64,000 bases of DNA from Brevibacillus brevis (GCF_022026395.1 NZ_CP041767.1:1623501-1687500); one strand, 5' to 3'; shown: positions 50,061-59,663, numbered from the stretch's first letter. Translations and numbers: made by a program. The notes: a model not told the origin generated them from the sequence alone.

Positions 50061-51628
50061 ACGTATCAGCTCTGCTCGCAGCAAACGGAAGGAAATACTC
50101 TGACAAGCCCGCTCTGGTTGCAGGGGATGTGGAGGTCAGCTATTCTCAGTGGGATACACGCTCTACGCAGTGGGCTTGCTATTTGCGAGAGCTTGGCATC
50201 GAGCAAGGGGATCGGGTCGTCATGCTGATGCCCAATTGTCCGGAGTTTGCCATTTTTTACGTCGCCGTCATTCGCAGTGGTGCCCTCGTCGTGCCGATCA
50301 ATGCACGCTCAACCCAAGAAGAAGTACGACATATATGTGATCATGCCGGAGCAAAGGCACTTCTTGTTCACGATGCCCTCGTGCCTATCGTCAATGAGTG
50401 GGTCCTCCAAACGCCCCAACTTGTAGCAATCAAAACAGGCAGGAGCCAAGGGAATTGGCATGGCATTGCTGACTGGGATGGCAATGATCTGTCTTTAGAT
50501 AAAATGAATACGCTTTCTTCGCAGCCTTATTTGGTGAACATGAATGAAGATAGCGAAGTCAGCATCCTCTATACATCTGGCACGACTGGACGACCTAAAG
50601 GGGTGCTTTATACACATAGAAGCTTGTTGACTGTCGCGAAAATGATGTCGATTGAACTGACGATGACACATCGTTCCCGAATTTTACATTTGATGCCGCT
50701 GAGTCATTCGGCTCCCCTCCATCTCTTTTTCATTGCAGGGCTCATGCTTGGCGCCACCCAGGTAATGGCCCTGACCTTCTCGCCGCAGCTTCTTTTGGAT
50801 TTGGTGCAGCAGCATCGGATTACGCATTTCTTCGGTGCGCCAGTAGCGTATTTGCTGACGATGAAGCATCCCGAGTTTGCGGCGTACGATCTGTCTTCCA
50901 TCGAATATTGGATGTATGGCGGTGCTCCGCTGTCCAAAGAGATGGCTTCGCTCATGGAAAAAGCTTATGGACGCGATAAACTGGCGTGCGTCTACGGCTT
51001 GACAGAGGCGGGGCCGACCGGAATGTGTCTTTTGCACAGAGAGCATCCGGACAAAATCGGTAGTATAGGCAATCGTGGTGTATTGTTCGTCGAAATGGAG
51101 GTCGTAGACGAGCGAGGAGAGCGATGCGCCAGTGGCGAAGTGGGCGAAATTCGCTTGCGCGGAGAAGGGACAATGAAAAGTTACTACAACAATCCAGAGG
51201 CTACAGCAGAAACCATACGCGATGGCTGGGTGTACACTGGTGATATTGCACGCGTGGATGAGGATGGATTTTTGTGGATGATTGATCGCAAAAAAGACGT
51301 GATGATCACGGGTGGGGTAAACGTCTATCCCAAAGAAATCGAGCAGTTGTTGGAGCGTCATCCGTCGATTGGCGAGGTAGCTGTTGTGGGTTTGCCGCAT
51401 CTGGAGTGGGGCGAGACGGTTACAGCGTATGTGGTCCTGAAATCAGGAGTCGATACCAATCGAGATTGGCTAGAGGAAATCCAAAGCTTTTTGCGCGGTC
51501 ATCTCGCCGATTACAAGCTCCCTCGACAAGTAAATATCGTTCCTGCACTGCCGCGGAATACGAGCGGAAAAGTCCTGAAGCATGTATTGCGTGATGTCCG
51601 TTCCCAAAAGGAAGTGGAGCTGAGATGA
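50057..51628 (+). CDS. Acyl-CoA synthetase (AMP-binding, long-chain fatty acid-CoA ligase-like)
   Basis: ATP-dependent ligase making acyl-CoA through an acyl-adenylate, 523 residues. Core motifs are the P-loop ILYTSGTTGRPKGV (about residues 173-186), YGLTEAGPTG, the YTGDIARVDEDGFLWMIDRKKD motif and the C-terminal catalytic lysine in NTSGKVLKHVLR. The ATG overlaps the MerR stop (ATGA) and the stop overlaps the next gene by 4 bp, so translation of all three is coupled. Chain-length preference is not predictable. The downstream acyl-CoA dehydrogenase suggests that the product is oxidised. Confidence 0.92.
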   Translation: MNVSALLAANGRKYSDKPALVAGDVEVSYSQWDTRSTQWACYLRELGIEQGDRVVMLMPNCPEFAIFYVAVIRSGALVVPINARSTQEEVRHICDHAGAKALLVHDALVPIVNEWVLQTPQLVAIKTGRSQGNWHGIADWDGNDLSLDKMNTLSSQPYLVNMNEDSEVSILYTSGTTGRPKGVLYTHRSLLTVAKMMSIELTMTHRSRILHLMPLSHSAPLHLFFIAGLMLGATQVMALTFSPQLLLDLVQQHRITHFFGAPVAYLLTMKHPEFAAYDLSSIEYWMYGGAPLSKEMASLMEKAYGRDKLACVYGLTEAGPTGMCLLHREHPDKIGSIGNRGVLFVEMEVVDERGERCASGEVGEIRLRGEGTMKSYYNNPEATAETIRDGWVYTGDIARVDEDGFLWMIDRKKDVMITGGVNVYPKEIEQLLERHPSIGEVAVVGLPHLEWGETVTAYVVLKSGVDTNRDWLEEIQSFLRGHLADYKLPRQVNIVPALPRNTSGKVLKHVLRDVRSQKEVELR

Positions 51629-53436
51629 GTGATTTGCAAACGAGCATCGATCAGCGAACTTACAGCGACAACATCCCGCACCCGCGTACGTCACAGGGGG
51701 AAAACTTTTTCAAAGCAGATCCCAACCTCGATTACTTGCTGGAACGTTATCTCCCTGGTTCTATGCATGAATGGGCCAGACAGCAGCTGAGCTGGCTAGG
51801 TGCGCAAGTGGCAGGACCCATCGACGAGCGTGCCGCCCATACGGACAGAGAAGGCAAGCCAAGATTGCGCAAGTACAATCGGTTGGGCGAGGATATTTCC
51901 GAGATTATTACCAATGAAGGCTATAAGGAAACAGTAGCAGAGGTTTACGGAGCAGGCATCGTCAGCTATTTGTATCAAGACATTCCCGAGTTGGGGAGAA
52001 AAGCGCCGTACAGCTATTCTTTTTTCATGGGCTATCTTGTGAGCCAGTCAGAGCCGGGGTTCTATTGCCCTGTTACTTTGTCGATGTCAGCCGCTTATTT
52101 ACTTGATCGCTATGGCAGCGAAGCACAAAAGGAGCAGTATCTGACAGGACTGACCTCTCGTGATCGCACTCGCTTGTATGAAGGAGCTACGTGGCTGACC
52201 GAGAGACAGGGAGGCTCGGATATCGGTGCGAATTTGACTATAGCAGAGCCAGTAGCAGGTCGGCCGGGTGTGTACCGATTGACAGGAGAAAAGTTTTTTG
52301 CGAGCAATGCTGGAGCATTTGTTGCGACTGTTTTGGCGAGAATCGATGAGGAGAAACCGGGGACAAAAGGGCTCGGACTGTTTTTGGTGCCATGGGTGAA
52401 GCCTGACAACGAACGCAATCACATCCAGGTTCGCCGCTTGAAAGAGAAGCTGGGAGTCAACGCCGTACCATCTGCAGAGATTCTGTTGAACGGGGCAGAG
52501 GGTTATTTGATCGGGGAGCCACAGAACGGCTTCAAGTACATGGCAGAAGCACTGAACCTCTCGCGCATTTGCAACGCGATTGCTTCGATTGGGATCATGC
52601 GTCGGGCCTTTTACGAAGCGAGGTATTACGCCGAACAACGTCGTGCATTCGGGAAGCCAATCGATCAGTATCCGATGGTAAAAGAAATGCTGGTGAGCCT
52701 CTTATTGGATACGGAGGTCAGCACAGGTGCGGTGTTTGATATGATTGCTGTCTATGATCGCTTACAGTCTCATTCCGCGAGCAAAGAGGATAACGCGCTT
52801 GCTCGTCTACTGATTCCTTTGCTGAAATACCGTACAGGGGAAGAGGCCGTCGAATCGACCCATACCGCGATTGAAATTCATGGCGGTAACGGATATATCG
52901 AGGAATACGTGACGCCGCGTCTGTTGCGGGATGCCCAAGTTTTGACCGTATGGGAAGGGACCTCGAATATACTCGCACTCGATATTTTGCGTGTGATGCA
53001 AAAAGAAAACAGCCACGAAGTGTTTAGTCAATTGCTTCGGGAGCGCATAGCTGGGTGGAAGCATGCCTTTTCACAGCCGTACGCCGAGCTGATTCGGACA
53101 GAACTGGTCATTCTCGAGGAAAATATCGCCTATCTCATGCAACAGACCCATGATTATGTAACGTACAAATTAAAAACGCTCGCAGACCATATGGTAGACT
53201 TGTACACCTTATCATGCATCGTCAGTGAAGCAGAGGATCAGGTAACACGTATGGGAAATGCGCGCAAATACATTTTGGCAAGACTGTATGCCAAAAAGCA
53301 TTTCCAATCATCAGAAAAGCGGGGGGTTCAATCCGATTCTTTGCTGGACGTACAGTTCTTTACCCAACTGGTGGAGTATCAGTTTGTCAGCGTAGAAGAG
53401 TGGGCCCAACAATCCGTGATTGTTCCGACCCGATAA
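51625..53436 (+). CDS. AidB-like acyl-CoA dehydrogenase
   Basis: FAD-dependent dehydrogenase, 603 residues, longer than standard acyl-CoA dehydrogenases and matching the AidB/ACAD11-like group: an N-terminal extension (about 150 residues), WLTERQGGSDIGANLTIA, FFASNAGAF, RICNAIASIGIMRRAFYEARYYAEQRRAFGKPI (quoted in part: YAEQRRAFGKPIDQYPMV) and GGNGYIEEYVTPRLLRDAQV, then a C-terminal helical domain. E. coli AidB is linked to alkylation response, but here the operon with an acyl-CoA ligase and a LiuR-like regulator points to lipid or branched-acyl catabolism. Strong terminator follows. Confidence 0.9.
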   Translation: MSDLQTSIDQRTYSDNIPHPRTSQGENFFKADPNLDYLLERYLPGSMHEWARQQLSWLGAQVAGPIDERAAHTDREGKPRLRKYNRLGEDISEIITNEGYKETVAEVYGAGIVSYLYQDIPELGRKAPYSYSFFMGYLVSQSEPGFYCPVTLSMSAAYLLDRYGSEAQKEQYLTGLTSRDRTRLYEGATWLTERQGGSDIGANLTIAEPVAGRPGVYRLTGEKFFASNAGAFVATVLARIDEEKPGTKGLGLFLVPWVKPDNERNHIQVRRLKEKLGVNAVPSAEILLNGAEGYLIGEPQNGFKYMAEALNLSRICNAIASIGIMRRAFYEARYYAEQRRAFGKPIDQYPMVKEMLVSLLLDTEVSTGAVFDMIAVYDRLQSHSASKEDNALARLLIPLLKYRTGEEAVESTHTAIEIHGGNGYIEEYVTPRLLRDAQVLTVWEGTSNILALDILRVMQKENSHEVFSQLLRERIAGWKHAFSQPYAELIRTELVILEENIAYLMQQTHDYVTYKLKTLADHMVDLYTLSCIVSEAEDQVTRMGNARKYILARLYAKKHFQSSEKRGVQSDSLLDVQFFTQLVEYQFVSVEEWAQQSVIVPTR

Positions 53437-53440
53437 TCAA

Positions 53441-53485
53441 AAAGCGCCTTTAGACCACTTGTTGAGGTGGCTAAGGCGCTTTTTA
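53441..53485. terminator. Bidirectional rho-independent terminator
   Basis: Very stable stem AAAAAGCGCCTTTAGACCAC with its near-complement to 53485 (GTGGCTAAGGCGCTTTTT), between the dehydrogenase and the convergent VTT-domain gene. Confidence 0.9.
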
Positions 53486-53488
53486 ATT

Positions 53489-54055
53489 TTACGCATACCG
53501 CTTGCGGCGTATGCTCCAAATAAACCAGATCGAAGCTACCAGTGTTGCAACCGCCAGCAGAGTGATCTCAAAGTATTCATCGATCAGGACCTTTGCGTGT
53601 TTCCCGTATAAATAAAACAAGGTGCCAATCAGATAAAACTTCAATCCTCGCCCGATGATCGCATAAAACATGAGCTTGGTCAGCGAGTAATTGAATACGC
53701 CAGAGAGCACAGTGAAAACCTTGAAAGGAATGGGGGTAAAAGCTCCGATCAGTACGGCAGCATCCCCGTTTTTTGCGAATTTTTCCGTCGCTACGATAAC
53801 CCATTTTTCAGGGAGAATCTTGTGCAAAAGTGGTTTTCCCAGCCATCTCCCCAACAAAAACCCGATGGGAGCGCCGAGGACGGAAGCAGTAAAGGCTACT
53901 GTCGCAAACTGAATCGCTGAGCCTGGATTGAGCAGACTCATCGCAATTTGCATAAAAAACGGAGGAATCGGACTGATAAAAGAGTCCAAAAATGCCATGG
54001 CAGCGAGTCCCCACATCCCATATTGCATGAATAGCTGTGTGATATGTTCGAGCAT
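53489..54055 (-). CDS. VTT/DedA-like (YqaA-type) membrane protein
   Basis: A 188-residue membrane protein with about four to five helices and the SNARE-associated/VTT core: FLDSFISPIPPFFMQIAMSLLNPG, then GAPIGFLLGRWLGKPLL and GAFTPIPFKVFTVLSGVF, the re-entrant loop typical of the family. Members are proposed lipid or ion transporters. ATG at 54055 is preferred to 54061 because AAGGAG lies six bases upstream. It is transcribed alone. Confidence 0.83.
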   Translation of the reverse strand: MLEHITQLFMQYGMWGLAAMAFLDSFISPIPPFFMQIAMSLLNPGSAIQFATVAFTASVLGAPIGFLLGRWLGKPLLHKILPEKWVIVATEKFAKNGDAAVLIGAFTPIPFKVFTVLSGVFNYSLTKLMFYAIIGRGLKFYLIGTLFYLYGKHAKVLIDEYFEITLLAVATLVASIWFIWSIRRKRYA

Positions 54056-54243
54056 GAGCATCTCCTTGTGAGGTTTTTTCTATTGTAGCCATCTTATGCC
54101 ACTTTGTCCAAAGAAAGACCACAACGGAAGTTAAACGTCGGGAGGGAAAATAAGGATTTAGGACGAATGACCCATCATTCAATTTCCAAAAAATCCCGAT
54201 TATAAGTGGGTACGGAATGTCATTACGAAAGGGAAATTTTTAA

Positions 54244-54675
54244 ATGAAGATGCCATTATCTATCAAAGTCATTCAAGGGTTTATACTGTTGCAAGTCATC
54301 GTATTGGGGGGCCTCTATTTTGTGGTTTCACAGGCAGATCCGATGAACTTGAGCCACTGGGCCAGTAAAATGGTTTTCAGCGTGGTGACGATGCCGGAAG
54401 ATATGTTAGATCAAAGCTACGCGTTGGGAAGAATGCAAGGAAGATTAATGTTTCCACTGATCATCACTACTTTATTGTTCATCTTCATACAGATGAGGTT
54501 ACTAAAATCGTCGATTGTCTGCATAAGTTTGGCGATTTTACTTGATATAAGCAATGGAACTTTTTTGATCGCCATCTTGTATATAACCCTTCTTTTGGTT
54601 GTGACCCACAACAAACAATCGAAGAGATATTTTAAGCGGAATCATCATGAAGTTGCGCAGACGGTTTCAAAATAA
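54244..54675 (+). CDS. Hypothetical membrane protein
   Basis: A 143-residue protein with about three hydrophobic segments (FILLQVIVLGGLYFVVS, FPLIITTLLFIFIQM, and FLIAILYITLLLVV) and a basic tail KSKRYFKRNHH-like. No family recognised. AAAGGGAAA precedes the ATG. Its base composition is more AT-rich than the flanking genes, which may indicate acquisition. No function proposed. Confidence 0.5.
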   Translation: MKMPLSIKVIQGFILLQVIVLGGLYFVVSQADPMNLSHWASKMVFSVVTMPEDMLDQSYALGRMQGRLMFPLIITTLLFIFIQMRLLKSSIVCISLAILLDISNGTFLIAILYITLLLVVTHNKQSKRYFKRNHHEVAQTVSK

Positions 54676-54804
54676 AAAATGAGTGATCCAGTGAGCTGAT
54701 CCTAGGTCGAATATTGGTAATGAAGTCCTTGCTTTTTCATTGACGCTAGGAAAGATTATCCACTAAAATGTAGGGAAACAGGACAAACATCATGGGAGGA
54801 ACCA

Positions 54805-55029
54805 ATGAAAACATTGGGTTCGGGAAAAGTCGTTTTCTATGCGCCAAACGGTACTACTCTGCAATTATCAGGGGAAATTGATGTACGTGGGGATCGGATA
54901 TCTATAACTGAAATCATCTATTTTAATGGTAAACCAAACGGAGCGCGCGAAACGAATTTGCCACTCGCGCAATCAGTGATTTACTGGGAGCCAGAAGTGT
55001 ACGAACAGATCGGATATGAAGAAGAATAA
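54805..55029 (+). CDS. Small hypothetical protein
   Basis: A 74-residue soluble protein, probably all-beta (GKVVFYAPNGTTLQLSGEIDVRGDRISITEIIYFNG) with an acidic C-terminus (EVYEQIGYEEE). Not recognised. GGGAGGAACC lies directly before the ATG and a terminator follows, so it is probably expressed. Confidence 0.55.
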   Translation: MKTLGSGKVVFYAPNGTTLQLSGEIDVRGDRISITEIIYFNGKPNGARETNLPLAQSVIYWEPEVYEQIGYEEE

Positions 55030-55048
55030 GAATCATTGCGATTCCAGA

Positions 55049-55071
55049 CCCTGTCTCTTGCAGGGTTTTTT
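55049..55071 (+). terminator. Rho-independent terminator
   Basis: CCCTG/CAGGG stem with a seven-base loop and a six-T run. Confidence 0.75.
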
Positions 55072-55175
55072 CGCGTATCGCAGTGTATCTGCCAGCACCT
55101 CGAGCTATAGCCGATGTCCTGGTATTGTGTTATGATGTGGGATGGAATTTACGTATGGTACAAGGAGTGATCCTT

Positions 55176-56282
55176 ATGATCGATTCTATATTGGAACGAG
55201 CACTCGCAGGTGAACGACTGGGTCTCGAAGACGGTCTGGCTTTGTTTGCGAGCAATGAAATCGAAAAGATCGGACATTACGCCAATCTGGTCATGCAGAA
55301 GCATCATCCAGAACCGATTGCGACCTTTGTCATCAGTCGCAACGTCAATTACACGAATGTATGTGATACCTATTGCCGTTTTTGTGCCTTTTACCGTCCC
55401 CCTGGCTCTTCTGAAGGATATGTTCTTCCCAGAGAGACTATTTTCCAAAAAATTCAGGAGACCGTTGATGTAGGCGGTACGGAAATCTTGATGCAAGGCG
55501 GCACCAATCCCGATCTGAAGCTGGATTATTACACCGACCTCTTGCGTGCAATCAAAGAGCGCTTCCCGCAGATTACGATGCACTCTTTGTCTGTGGCGGA
55601 AGTGATGAAAATCGCGGAAGTTTCCAACATGTCTGTCGAGGAAGTGCTGAAAGATCTAAAGGCAGCAGGTCTCGATTCCTTGCCGGGAGCGGGTGGCGAA
55701 ATCCTCGATGATCGTACACGTCGGAAGATTTCCCGATTGAAAGGCTCTTGGATTGACTGGATTGATACCCAAAAAGCAGCACACCGTGCAGGCTTGCCTG
55801 GTACTGCTACCATGGTTATTGGTTTTGGAGAAGAGATGGAGGAGCGCGTACTTTCTCTGTTGCGCATCCGCGAAGCACAAGATGAAACAGGCGGCTTCAA
55901 AGCCTTTATCGTCTGGACCTTCCAACCGGACAACACCAACATGAAGGCTGTCAACAACACGCCAGAGGAATACTTGAAAACACTGGCAATCAGCCGTCTC
56001 ATGCTGGATAATATCGAAAACTTCCAATCTTCCTGGGTGACGATGGGCCCGCATTACGGTCAGCTTTCTCTCTCTTACGGAGCGAACGATTTCGGCCAAA
56101 CGATGATGGAAGAAAACGTTGTTTCCGCAGCGGCATGTACGTACAAGGTCAACACGAACCAAATTTTGGAACTCATTCGCGGCGCAGGCAAAATTCCTGC
56201 ACAGCGCAACACACAGTATGACATTCTCCGTGTTTTCAAAGACGGTGAGATGGCAGAACGTGATTTTGTCATGCAAAACTAA
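55176..56282 (+). CDS. mqnC: Cyclic dehypoxanthinyl futalosine synthase
   Basis: Radical SAM enzyme that cyclises dehypoxanthine futalosine in the futalosine pathway of menaquinone synthesis. The 368-residue product has the cluster motif CDTYCRFC (CxxxCxxC, about residues 66-73), VGGTEILMQGGTNPDL, and SLPGAGGEIL, TATMVIGFGE and GPHYGQLSLSYGANDFGQTMMEENV, all typical of MqnC. The start at 55176 is set by AAGGAG eight bases upstream; the open frame extends 31 codons further without similarity. Other mqn genes are not in the window. It is transcribed alone with a strong terminator. Confidence 0.95.
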   Translation: MIDSILERALAGERLGLEDGLALFASNEIEKIGHYANLVMQKHHPEPIATFVISRNVNYTNVCDTYCRFCAFYRPPGSSEGYVLPRETIFQKIQETVDVGGTEILMQGGTNPDLKLDYYTDLLRAIKERFPQITMHSLSVAEVMKIAEVSNMSVEEVLKDLKAAGLDSLPGAGGEILDDRTRRKISRLKGSWIDWIDTQKAAHRAGLPGTATMVIGFGEEMEERVLSLLRIREAQDETGGFKAFIVWTFQPDNTNMKAVNNTPEEYLKTLAISRLMLDNIENFQSSWVTMGPHYGQLSLSYGANDFGQTMMEENVVSAAACTYKVNTNQILELIRGAGKIPAQRNTQYDILRVFKDGEMAERDFVMQN

Positions 56283-56288
56283 TAAACG

Positions 56289-56344
56289 AAAAAACGCTTC
56301 TCTGCCCCTCCTTACAAAGGGAATTTGGCAGGGAAGCGTTTTTG
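56289..56344 (+). terminator. Rho-independent terminator of mqnC
   Basis: Long stem AAAAACGCTTCTCTGCC with GGCAGGGAAGCGTTTTT around a loop of about 20 bases. Confidence 0.88.
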
Positions 56345-56460
56345 GGTTTTTAATCAGGAACTTTTTACCTGCAACCTTCCCTGAGTTTCCAACCGTTTAA
56401 AAGTATATCGCTCCTGACGGGACATATACTGTAACTACAATGGCGGTTGGGGGGATGGTT

Positions 56461-57381
56461 ATGCAGACGTTTCGCGTATTGCTGGAGAATGTCCCTGAGC
56501 ATTGTGACACGTATCGGACTATCGTAAATGAGATGACGGAGCGGGTCAACACTGCACCGGTGCGCATTACATACAGGGAGCAAGAAGAGAATGGATACCT
56601 CTTGTTCTACTTTCAAAGCTGGTGTGAGAGTGAGTATGACGCGCAGACCATCGAATGGGCGAGAGCCTTCGTTGCTCTTACATTAGCCGAATGGGTCATT
56701 CAGGTGAAGGAACCGAAAATTATGGAAGAAATGGCCACTGACTTACTCGCAGCCGAACAGATGGAAACCGAGTGGGCGGAGATTTTCCCTTATATTCAAC
56801 GCATGTGCCAAGAAATAGAGCTAGATGGCAGGGAACTGTTAACGGCGACAACACGCAAGGCAAACGTATATCGCAAAGTTTTCACCTATCTGGAGTCGGA
56901 GCGAACGATAAACGTTTTGGGTTTCATCCGGTTTCGATTGCAGGAGCACTGGAACGAGTTATTCGAACTCGTGGAAACTGGTATTGATGAATATCTGGAA
57001 GACAAGCAATATCAAGAGTTTGTCGAGCTGTTGCGTTATTTCATTGCTGTACAGGAAACCAAGCAGGAAATCGTTCATGTCGTTCCTAGTGTGGACAAAC
57101 CTTTCCATCTTTATGATAAAAAAGGGGATCGTCTTTGGCTTGAACAGTTGGATACCGTTCTGAACATGGACGAACAAAAATGCAGGGACGAAGATTATTT
57201 GGTCAGTGCTTTGGTTACACTGGCTCCTGAGAGTATCGTGCTCCATTTGGCTTCGGAAAAGCCTGGGCTTGTACAGACGATCCGCAGTATTTTTGACGGT
57301 CGGCTTATTACTTGCCACTCTTGTTCGCTTTGCCTATCCGAGAGACGTGTACTTGACGGGAATAATCCCTCTAAACTATAA
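56461..57381 (+). CDS. ytxC: Sporulation protein YtxC
   Basis: A 306-residue protein of the YtxC family, which is found just upstream of thrS in many Bacilli and is linked to sporulation; the biochemical role is unknown. Recognisable segments are RKVFTYLESERTINVLGFIRFRLQ and VELLRYFIAVQETKQEIVHVV. GGGGGG lies six bases before the ATG at 56461. The end of the gene contains the thrS promoter (TTGACG at 57353, TATAAT at 57377, 18-bp spacer). Confidence 0.88.
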   Translation: MQTFRVLLENVPEHCDTYRTIVNEMTERVNTAPVRITYREQEENGYLLFYFQSWCESEYDAQTIEWARAFVALTLAEWVIQVKEPKIMEEMATDLLAAEQMETEWAEIFPYIQRMCQEIELDGRELLTATTRKANVYRKVFTYLESERTINVLGFIRFRLQEHWNELFELVETGIDEYLEDKQYQEFVELLRYFIAVQETKQEIVHVVPSVDKPFHLYDKKGDRLWLEQLDTVLNMDEQKCRDEDYLVSALVTLAPESIVLHLASEKPGLVQTIRSIFDGRLITCHSCSLCLSERRVLDGNNPSKL

Positions 57382-57382
57382 T
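57353..57382 (+). promoter_or_regulatory. thrS promoter inside the end of ytxC
   Basis: TTGACG (57353-57358), 18-bp spacer, perfect TATAAT (57377-57382), which overlaps the ytxC stop codon. The transcript would start just before the T-box leader. Confidence 0.7.
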
Positions 57383-57414
57383 AGCAACAACAACTTTACA
57401 TTGCTTATAAATAC

Positions 57415-57663
57415 GATGAGAAGGACACGGACAATAGTAAGGACGCTTTAGAGAGGCGGGTCACAGGCTGGAAGCTCGCTGCGTACTGTTATTGATCTAC
57501 CACCTTCGAGTAGCTGCCGGGAACGAAGCGTAGGCTTTTACTATCGGTATGCCGGTTAAATACCGTTACATGGAATGAGGAGTCTGTTTTTGTGAACAGA
57601 CTTGAAGTAGGGTGGTACCGCGAGAACACACTCGTCCCTTTTTGGGGATGAGTGTTTTTTTAT
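57415..57663 (+). promoter_or_regulatory. T-box riboswitch (threonine)
   Basis: Leader of thrS with the invariant T-box AGGGTGGTACCGCG at 57609-57622, the stem I start region GATGAGAAGGACACGGACAATAG-like at 57415, and a terminator (57628-57662, ACACTCGTCCC with GGGGATGAGTGT and seven Ts). Uncharged tRNA pairs with the T-box and specifier and prevents termination. The Thr assignment is from the downstream gene; I did not fix the specifier codon. The gene-free stretch 57383-57702 is this element plus the ribosome site. Confidence 0.92.
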
Positions 57664-57702
57664 TTTCTCAACCAAACAAGATACAGGAAGGAAGAATCCA
57701 CA

Positions 57703-59616
57703 GTGGCACAAATTCATGTTACTTTCCCAGATGGAGCCGTTCGTCAATACGACGCTGGGATTACGATCGAGGACATCGCAGGCTCCATTAGCTCTAGCCT
57801 GAAGAAAAAGGCAGTAGCTGGTAAAAAAGATGGCAAGGTTGTCGATCTGTACACAGAACTCACAGATGACGCAGCGATTGAAATCGTTACCCTCGATTCT
57901 GCTGACGGATTGGAAGTATACCGCCACAGTACAGCTCACTTGCTTGCTCAAGCGGTAAAACGCATTTACGGCGCTGAAGTGAAGTTTGGAATCGGTCCTG
58001 TGATCGAAGATGGCTTCTACTACGACATGGATATTCCGGTTTCCCTTTCCCCAGAGGATTTGGGCAAAATCGAGGCGGAAATGGAAAAAATCGTGAAGGA
58101 AGACCTGCCGATTCGCCGCAAAGTCGTAAGCCGCGAAGAAGCAACTGCGATTTTCCAAGAACTGAACGATCACCTGAAGCTGGAACTGATTCGCGACCTG
58201 CCAGAGGATGCGACTATTACGCTGTATGAGCAAGGCGAATTTTTCGACCTCTGTCGTGGACCGCACTTGCCGTCTACTGGCTACATCAAAGCATTCAAGC
58301 TGATGAGCGTGGCAGGTGCATACTGGCGCGGAAAAGCAGAAAACCAAGTTCTGCAACGCGTATACGGTACAGCTTGGCCGAAAAAAGCAGACATGGATGA
58401 ATATCTGCACTTCATCGAAGAAGCGAAAAAGCGCGATCACCGCAAATTGGGGAAAGAACTGGGCTTGTTCATGTTCTCCGAGGAAGCACCGGGTATGCCG
58501 TTCTATCTGCCAAAAGGCTTCACTGTTCGCAACGAGCTGGAGCAATTCTCCCGCCGTCTGCAACAATTGGCACAATACACAGAAGTGCGCTCTCCTTTCC
58601 TCATGAACGAGCGTCTCTGGAAAGAATCCGGTCACTGGGATCACTACAAAGAGAACATGTACTTCTCTGAAGTAGACAACGCGACTTACGCCTTGAAGCC
58701 AATGAACTGCCCAGGTCACATGCTGATCTATAAAAACGAGATGCACTCTTACCGCGACCTGCCGATCCGTTACTCCGAGTTCGGGCAAGTTCACCGCCAT
58801 GAATACTCCGGAGCCCTGAATGGAATGCTGCGGGTGCGGACCTTCTGCCAGGATGACGCGCACGTATTTGTCCGTCCAGATCAGATCGCGAGCGAAATCA
58901 AAGGCATGATCACTTTGATTGACAGCATCTACAAGGTATTTGGCTTCGAATACAGTGTGGCTCTATCCACTCGTCCGGAAGATTCCATGGGCTCTGATGA
59001 GCTGTGGGAAGCAGCGGAAAGCTCTCTGAAAACAGTGTTGGAAGAGCTCGGTATGGCCTATGAAATCAAAGACGGAGACGGTGCGTTCTACGGACCGAAG
59101 ATCGACTTCCAAATTACCGACGCGCTGAAACGCCGTCACCAATGTGGAACGATCCAACTGGACTTCCAAATGCCTGAGAAATTTGACCTGACTTATGTTG
59201 GTCAAGACAACGAGAAGCACCGTCCGGTTGTCTTGCACCGTGCGATGTACGGCTCCATGGAGCGTTTCATTGGTATCCTGATCGAGCACTACGCAGGTGC
59301 ATTCCCGATTTGGCTGACACCAATCCAAGCACGCATCATGAACATCAGTGAAGTGCACATGCCATATGCAGAACAAGTAAGAGAAAAACTGCAACAAGCT
59401 GGCATTCGTGTAGAGCTGGATGGCCGCAATGAGAAAATCGGCTACAAAATCCGTGAAGCACAAGTTGAAAAAATCCCGTACATGCTGGTCATCGGTGAAA
59501 AAGAGGTGGCTGACGGTACACTGTCCGTCCGCAAACGCGGAGTGGGCGATGAAGGCGCGATGACAGTGGATGCATTTGTTGAAAAAATCCGCGCTGAAAT
59601 CAATGAAATGAAGTAA
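57703..59616 (+). CDS. thrS: Threonyl-tRNA synthetase
   Basis: Class II synthetase charging tRNA-Thr, 637 residues, full length: TGS domain (1-62), editing domain with HSTAHLLAQAVKRIYG (residues about 72-88) and the second HxxxH/C part, catalytic core with GMPFYLPKGFTVRNELE, the class II motif 2 region FGQVHRHEYSGALNGMLRVR, motif 3 VVLHRAMYGSMERFIGILIE and the anticodon-binding domain (PIWLTPIQARIM). The GTG start at 57703 has AAGGAAGGA upstream; the frame opens earlier inside the T-box terminator. Controlled by the T-box. Confidence 0.97.
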   Translation: MAQIHVTFPDGAVRQYDAGITIEDIAGSISSSLKKKAVAGKKDGKVVDLYTELTDDAAIEIVTLDSADGLEVYRHSTAHLLAQAVKRIYGAEVKFGIGPVIEDGFYYDMDIPVSLSPEDLGKIEAEMEKIVKEDLPIRRKVVSREEATAIFQELNDHLKLELIRDLPEDATITLYEQGEFFDLCRGPHLPSTGYIKAFKLMSVAGAYWRGKAENQVLQRVYGTAWPKKADMDEYLHFIEEAKKRDHRKLGKELGLFMFSEEAPGMPFYLPKGFTVRNELEQFSRRLQQLAQYTEVRSPFLMNERLWKESGHWDHYKENMYFSEVDNATYALKPMNCPGHMLIYKNEMHSYRDLPIRYSEFGQVHRHEYSGALNGMLRVRTFCQDDAHVFVRPDQIASEIKGMITLIDSIYKVFGFEYSVALSTRPEDSMGSDELWEAAESSLKTVLEELGMAYEIKDGDGAFYGPKIDFQITDALKRRHQCGTIQLDFQMPEKFDLTYVGQDNEKHRPVVLHRAMYGSMERFIGILIEHYAGAFPIWLTPIQARIMNISEVHMPYAEQVREKLQQAGIRVELDGRNEKIGYKIREAQVEKIPYMLVIGEKEVADGTLSVRKRGVGDEGAMTVDAFVEKIRAEINEMK

Positions 59617-59633
59617 TAGCACATAGAAGTAGA

Positions 59634-59663
59634 GCCGCCCTGAATTTTCGGGCGGCTTTTTTT
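59634..59663 (+). terminator. Rho-independent terminator of thrS
   Basis: GCCGCCC/GGGCGGC stem with a nine-base loop and seven Ts. Confidence 0.88.

Noticed and set aside
57415-57663. A possible tRNA gene suggested by GC-rich stems upstream of thrS
   Set aside because: The region has the T-box consensus and a terminator, and no cloverleaf with a CCA-proximal acceptor stem was seen.
57556-58863. A 435-codon open frame antisense to thrS, and similar long antisense frames at 14101-15081 and 29841-30779
   Set aside because: Each lies fully opposite a gene with strong family motifs, lacks recognisable domains and is rich in His/Phe/Cys, as expected for a reverse-complement shadow.
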